Below are positions 59,001 to 64,000 of a stretch of 64,000 nucleotides of DNA, piece after piece. Source of the DNA: Gavia stellata. Its lineage: Eukaryota; Chordata; Aves; Gaviiformes; Gaviidae. Location of the stretch: assembly GCF_030936135.1 (NCBI RefSeq), contig NC_082619.1, positions 2,359,208 to 2,423,207 on the forward strand, in the 5' to 3' direction. The stretch's first letter is position 1, and every line of letters begins with the position of its first letter. The position numbers were made by a program, and so were the translations under genes. The notes below the pieces were generated by a model that saw only the letters and a program-made list of their open reading frames with translations, had not been told where the DNA came from and ran no database searches.

Positions 59001-62000
59001 TTTGTTAGCAAGCATGAGGGAGGGGCTTCTGATTTTTTTTTTCTTTTCTTTTTGCTTTCACCCTAATTAAAGCAAATGTATGATCTCATTGTGAGGAGGC
59101 AGGTTTGGGACAGCTAATTCATGATCTCTATTAAAAAATAAAGTCTTGTGGTTTGCAAGCTTGTGGGTAAAGGGTCAAACCACAAATTGCTGATCTGCCT
59201 CAGCTAGATTCCCTGCCTAGCATTGCCTGGGGCAGAGAGGGGTGTTGTGACCAAACCTGTTGGGTAGCACATCAGGATTGTGTAGGCAATCCACCTTTGT
59301 CTCCTTTCTGTTCCTGGAGAAAGGGCTCTTCTTATTATTCTGGCTGGTTCAGGAAAAGAAGGTATCTAGATGGCTTTCTACAGTGCTGCTAGTGTCTGCT
59401 GGTTTCTTGACAGAACCATAGATGGGCACAACCTCGCTGTCATGACTGTGGCTAGATCAGGTGTCTCGCACGAAGCTGAGAGATGGTGTGAGACACTCGC
59501 AGTTGGTCGGAGAATGTACAGGGGTTACAGTATTTGTAACCTCCTCTTTGCTGGCAGTATTTCTTCACCTTTAAATTGAGGCTGAGAGCACTGCAGGTTC
59601 GCCAAGTGCTGCTGTGAAATACTGGGACCCAGTAAATTTCATCTTGTCTGAGCTCATCCAGTCTTTGCGACAAGGAGCACTGAGGTGGAGAGTCCCTGAG
59701 GAAGCGCCAGCAATGAGACAGATTGACACTCTCAGAAATAGGCTGAGGGAAGTCACGATTTCCACAGAACTATTTTTTCCTGCTTGTCTGCTACAGCAGG
59801 ATTTAAGGTCCATTTCAGTTTGGCTCCTGCTTTTTCTGCCTGTTCCTGGGGTTTAGGTGCAACCTGCTCCAAAGGCAGGCGTATGTGCAAGCTGGTCATC
59901 TCCACCTAGGGCTCTGCCTGGGCTCAGGGGCACGTCAGAAGAGGGCACTCCTGGACTCGAACAAGTTTCCAAGGATGTTGAATGCAAATTTGCTCTCTTT
60001 TGAAAGGAAAACAAAAAGGACACTGGATCCCCACAGAGGTGATACTTAAGCTCTCCTTGACTCAGGGTTTTTTTCCTGTTGAACGTTTTTTGTCTTCTTT
60101 CTGTAGGAAAATTATTTTAAATAATGTGCTCTCTTATAAGCCAGGAGCTGAGAGTGTGTGTGAAGAAGTCGGGGCAAAGGAGTTGAGGTGTGTGGAGCAG
60201 ATACCTTGGACATGAATAACAGTGAATAAAATTTTGAGGGCTGCATGTAGGCTGGGAAGGCTTCAGGCTGACTTAGCTGGGAATACCACAGGCCAGCTTT
60301 CAGGTGTGACTGGCAGATCTGCATGGGAGCTGGTTGTTCTAGGACAGATTTATGGCATGTTGGCAGTTGGTCTGTCATATCAGAGTGCAGCTGCTGTTTG
60401 ACAACTCTTCTCTCCATAGGAATGGGGAAGCACTTTCACTTGCCATGTTGCATTGCCAACATACAGGAGATTTCTGTAAAGCATGGTGTGGGGACGTTAC
60501 TTCCAAAGCAGACTGTGCATCCTCTGAGTGATACTGAAGGGACCAGACCAAAGCTTGGTACCGGGGACAATGATGGTCAGGGTCAAATAACAACTGCTGT
60601 TTCCTCTCCCCTATTCCCCTGCCTTGTCTCTAGTGAGCCTAATGCTTAGATAGTTCTTAGTTGTGGCCTTAGTGGTAACAGCTCTTTCCTCGCTACTTGT
60701 ACTAACCTCAGAAGCAGGGACTATCTTAGTATTTGAGTCCACCTCACATCCAACAAAAGGTATTGAGTTAGTAGGTTGTGTGTTTATTTTGTTGCTGTAA
60801 GAAGGGCTCAAAGTAGCAGTGGAGAGAGGCCCTAGTAATGAAATTCTGTGGTTTTTAGTTCCTAGCTCTCCAGGCACTGCTGGAGGAAAGAGCTGTGAAT
60901 TTCTTTCTCCTCCAGCATCTGTCAGAACCTGAGCATCATCCCAGCCCTGCTGAGATTCAGCGCATGTCCCCGTGAATAACTGCACATGTGTCTGTCTGCT
61001 TGCCTGGAGAGGTACTAATGAGGCCCCATCTGTCTGCTTTGCAAACTCCAGCTGTGTCTGCTGAGCAGCAAAAAAAGGTCAGGGTGGATGTGCAGGGTGA
61101 GAGAGCATCATAGCCTAGCAGGACTCTTGATCAATGCAGTCCTCTGCTGCCTTCCTGCCCCGTTCTTCATCCAGAGGGTAACTGCTGTGCAAGACTGGAG
61201 AACTGCAACCAGGACCGGATAGAGGTGCATTTTGTTGTAGGATCAATGAAGAGGGAGCGTCTGAGGCTGGATGCAGAGGCGGACCCTCCCTGGTCTCCAC
61301 CAAACAAGTGCAGTGACTGGATGCCCGACTAGAGACTAGACTAGAGAGCCAGGAGCTTAGGTTCTCATGCAATACTGTCACTCGCTTGTCCTGTAACCCC
61401 ACGAATCCTGCTTGGGAGGTGAATTACTGGGTAAGTGTTTAAACATGGTTGACAAAACAGGCTTCAAACAACTTTTTCTAGAAAAGGGCAAGCTTCTCTG
61501 TGTTCCACCCAGCACAGAGAAGGCGGCTCTGGCTTTCTCTGGTTTCTAATAGTCCGCATGACATTGTTGTAGCATTTGTCCTGCCTGGTGTGAGCAAAGA
61601 GGTATTCTCTGGGAAGTTTCCTCTGTCCGGTTTTGTAATGGGCTGTTTGGAAAGACTGTCTGTCTAGTGAAAAACAGGGTGGAGAGCTGATCACTGCAAT
61701 TATTCTGCCTCAGAACATGCTGTCCAGGTGCTGCCCTGTGCTGCAGAGCCCAGCCCTGTTTTCTCCCTCATACAAAGAGGAGGCTGTTTTGACCTTTCCT
61801 GTTTTTAATCCTCCCCTCCTAGTTGGCTCGGGAAGCTGCACTTTCAACACATTATATCTGAGTCAGCAAGAAACAACAACAGGGCCACTGGATGTGGTTT
61901 TTGTGGTGAATTCATAAGCAGTTGCCCATACTACCAGGTCTGGTTTGAGACCAGCCCAGTGGTCGAGGCATAGTAGTGGCAATCTGCAGACTTGGGTTTT

Positions 62001-64000
62001 CATCTTCATTTTGGGGACAGATAGCTTTCCACATCCCAGACATTCTTTCCACTGCTGCAAAATCTTTGAGGCAGGTGCAGTCCTTGCCCGCGTTTCACAG
62101 TGCATTGCACCATGCATTCCTGGACTCTGCTCAGTGCTGCTGCAGGTGTGAGAAACCAAAGGGTCAAAGCAAGAGGTGCAATTATCAGGCTCCTTGGCTT
62201 CCTACCTTGCTGTTTCAAGACAGGGAGTGGGTGGTTGACTTTCCCTGGGAGGAGGCTTTTCTATTTCTTCTGCACAGCCCAGTTTGCTCCAGCATCTCTG
62301 CTGGCTCTGACTGCACCTCTGAAGAGACAGAACCTGCCCGTACCATGCTGGCTTGAACCCACTGCAGCTGGACTCAGGCCCTCCTCTAACTGACAACTTC
62401 TCAGGAATATGCTCTGGGAACAGGCAGGAGCTTTCCAGCAGCTTTGTGCAATGATGTCTGAATCACGCAATAAACAAGTCCAAGCCCTATTATTAGACTT
62501 TGGAAACTGCTGCCTTAGGGACAGGTTTGCTTATAAATATCCATTATTTTCTCTCTGGCTCTTCACTAGGGAAGCTGGCAAGGAAAAGGGATCTCTGCTT
62601 CTCCAGAATCTGCCTGCCCCTGCTGTTGTTGTTGTTTCTTCCCACCTGAGCTCATCCTCCTTGCTCTTCCAGCCTCCCAAGTTCTAGCTGTGCTAATGAG
62701 ACATCCTCTTCAATGTCAGCAGGGTGGCAAATGCCAGCTATTTTGGCGGGGGACAGGAAAACACAAGTAATAAGCAACTGGGCAGAGCACTTGCCACAGT
62801 CACTGCAGTGTGTGGGTATGCAAACCAGCAGCTTTGGTGGCTAAAGTAGAAGTACTGGGTCCAGTTCCCTACTCAGCTCCAACAACACGCTGCATGACTG
62901 TGAGAAAGCCCCAATGCTTCATGAAACAGGGATGACAGCACTTCCTTCCTCTGCCTTGTTTGAGGAGGGATAGATCTAAGGCTTGCCAAAAGAAATGCAG
63001 ACTTCAATAAGATTTGCAGCAGGCCTCTGGACTGCACAAGCTGTCTTGTAACATCTGAATACATCTGGCCTAACAGGACTGCTGTCTTACTCAAGGCTGT
63101 TAGCTTTCCCATCCAAATGAAACAGCAATCTTCTCCCCATGCCAAATCTACCCAGCACAGATTCCCTTGACCCTCTCGCCTGCCTGTGCTGCTGCTCTCT
63201 CTGCCTCTTTCAGTGGTTTGTCATGAGTACTTTTAGCTGTAGGGTGCTTTATCTTCCCTTGCAAAGCTGATTTTGTATTCTGTGCACTCAGTATTTGCTC
63301 CAGGGAATTGGGTTCAGCCTTCTGTCAGAACCCAGGGCTCTTCTTACCTACACTTGCTAGGCAATGCTCTGCTGTACATAAAAGCCCCAAAGCTGCTCAG
63401 ACTGCACCCTGTATCATTATCTGTATAAACTGGGGCAGGCACAGAATTGCCAGGACATGCTGTAGGCTTGGAGAAGGGATAAACTTTAGTCATTTTTAAA
63501 ATGATTAAAGAACTGGCCAGCTCCCTTCCAGTGGATGTTGCTGTGAAGGGTGTGGGGAGGGCTGGTGTGGGAGCTAAAATCTCAAAAACATTTCTCATTC
63601 TTTTTCTAGGTGATTGCCTTGCAGCTCTGCATTACCTCTGTTTCTTCTAGCTAAGCCTGGCAAAACAGGTCTGTCTACCAGGTCAGGCGGTAGACTGCAG
63701 TGCAAATGCAGTGCTCGTCATGTTGCCATGCTCCCCACACCCTGTGGCTTGCTTTGCAAACAGCTGGAGCCAGCATCTGGTGCTGCAACCCTGGTGCAGT
63801 GAGGAGGTGAGAGGGAGGAGACAATATTGCACGTCTCCAGTTGGCCACCTGTGCGTCTGTTTGCGGTGGCCCCCTTTCCACATATCCTCTTTGCCTGCAG
63901 ATACCTCTTCGTCAGGGGAGTGTTCAGAGAACTTGCAGGCTTCTCTCCTCTTTGACACAGGGATGGATGCAGAGGGCAATGGGTAGTGTTTTTAAGGAGA
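56020..64000. other. Intergenic region downstream of ALG9
   Basis: I recognise no exon, RNA gene or CpG island. Short T and A runs occur near 56391-56415 and 56750-56766, and a tandem of a 10-base unit, ctgtaaatat, at about 57970-57997. Synteny predicts PPP2R1B next on the plus strand. Neither its first exon nor its promoter island is visible, so it probably starts beyond the window or has a long upstream gap. The many short open frames here overlap each other and carry no domain I know. Confidence 0.5.

Noticed and set aside
56020-64000. Search for the PPP2R1B first exon and promoter.
   Set aside because: No CpG island and no peptide like the PPP2R1B N-terminus was seen; synteny alone is not enough to call it.

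Overview
The window looks like a piece of bird nuclear genome, most likely neoavian and on the chromosome equivalent to chicken 24. The reasons are the gene set and order, the protein sequences (the crystallin is close to known avian alpha-B crystallins), compact GT-AG introns, CR1 LINE fragments, and a 588-bp LTR of a type common in neoavian genomes. Family and synteny statements come from memory; no search was run.

Layout: 1-3957 intergenic; HSPB2 on the minus strand (two coding exons, 4447-5857); a 2.2 kb head-to-head intergenic region; CRYAB on the plus strand (three exons, 8054-11378); a decayed CFAP68 (C11orf1) on the minus strand (about 12843-14123); a GC-rich bidirectional promoter; FDXACB1 on the plus strand (five exons, 15027-18981); a GC-rich spacer; ALG9 on the plus strand (fifteen coding exons, 21073-55888); then 8 kb in which I recognise no gene. 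In human 11q23 the same block reads HSPB2, CRYAB, C11orf1/CFAP68, FDXACB1, ALG9, PPP2R1B, so PPP2R1B would be expected beyond the right edge and DIXDC1 beyond the left edge.

Every ALG9, FDXACB1, CRYAB and HSPB2 exon was joined by splice site and phase. The joined lengths are exact multiples of three: 599, 625, 174 and 181 residues.

HSPB2 and CRYAB are divergent small heat-shock protein genes that share an upstream region. FDXACB1 combines a Rossmann methyltransferase-like domain with a mitochondrial-PheRS-like ferredoxin-fold anticodon-binding tail. ALG9 is the ER alpha-1,2-mannosyltransferase of N-glycan precursor assembly.

The most notable observation is that CFAP68, a cilium/flagellum gene, keeps its position, its introns and strongly conserved peptide blocks but carries in-frame stops in both recognisable exons. 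It therefore looks like a unitary pseudogene. The large ALG9 introns also hold stretches that read like conserved enhancers, a solo LTR with a perfect 5-bp target duplication, and an old CR1 relic. I found no clearly new biological system.
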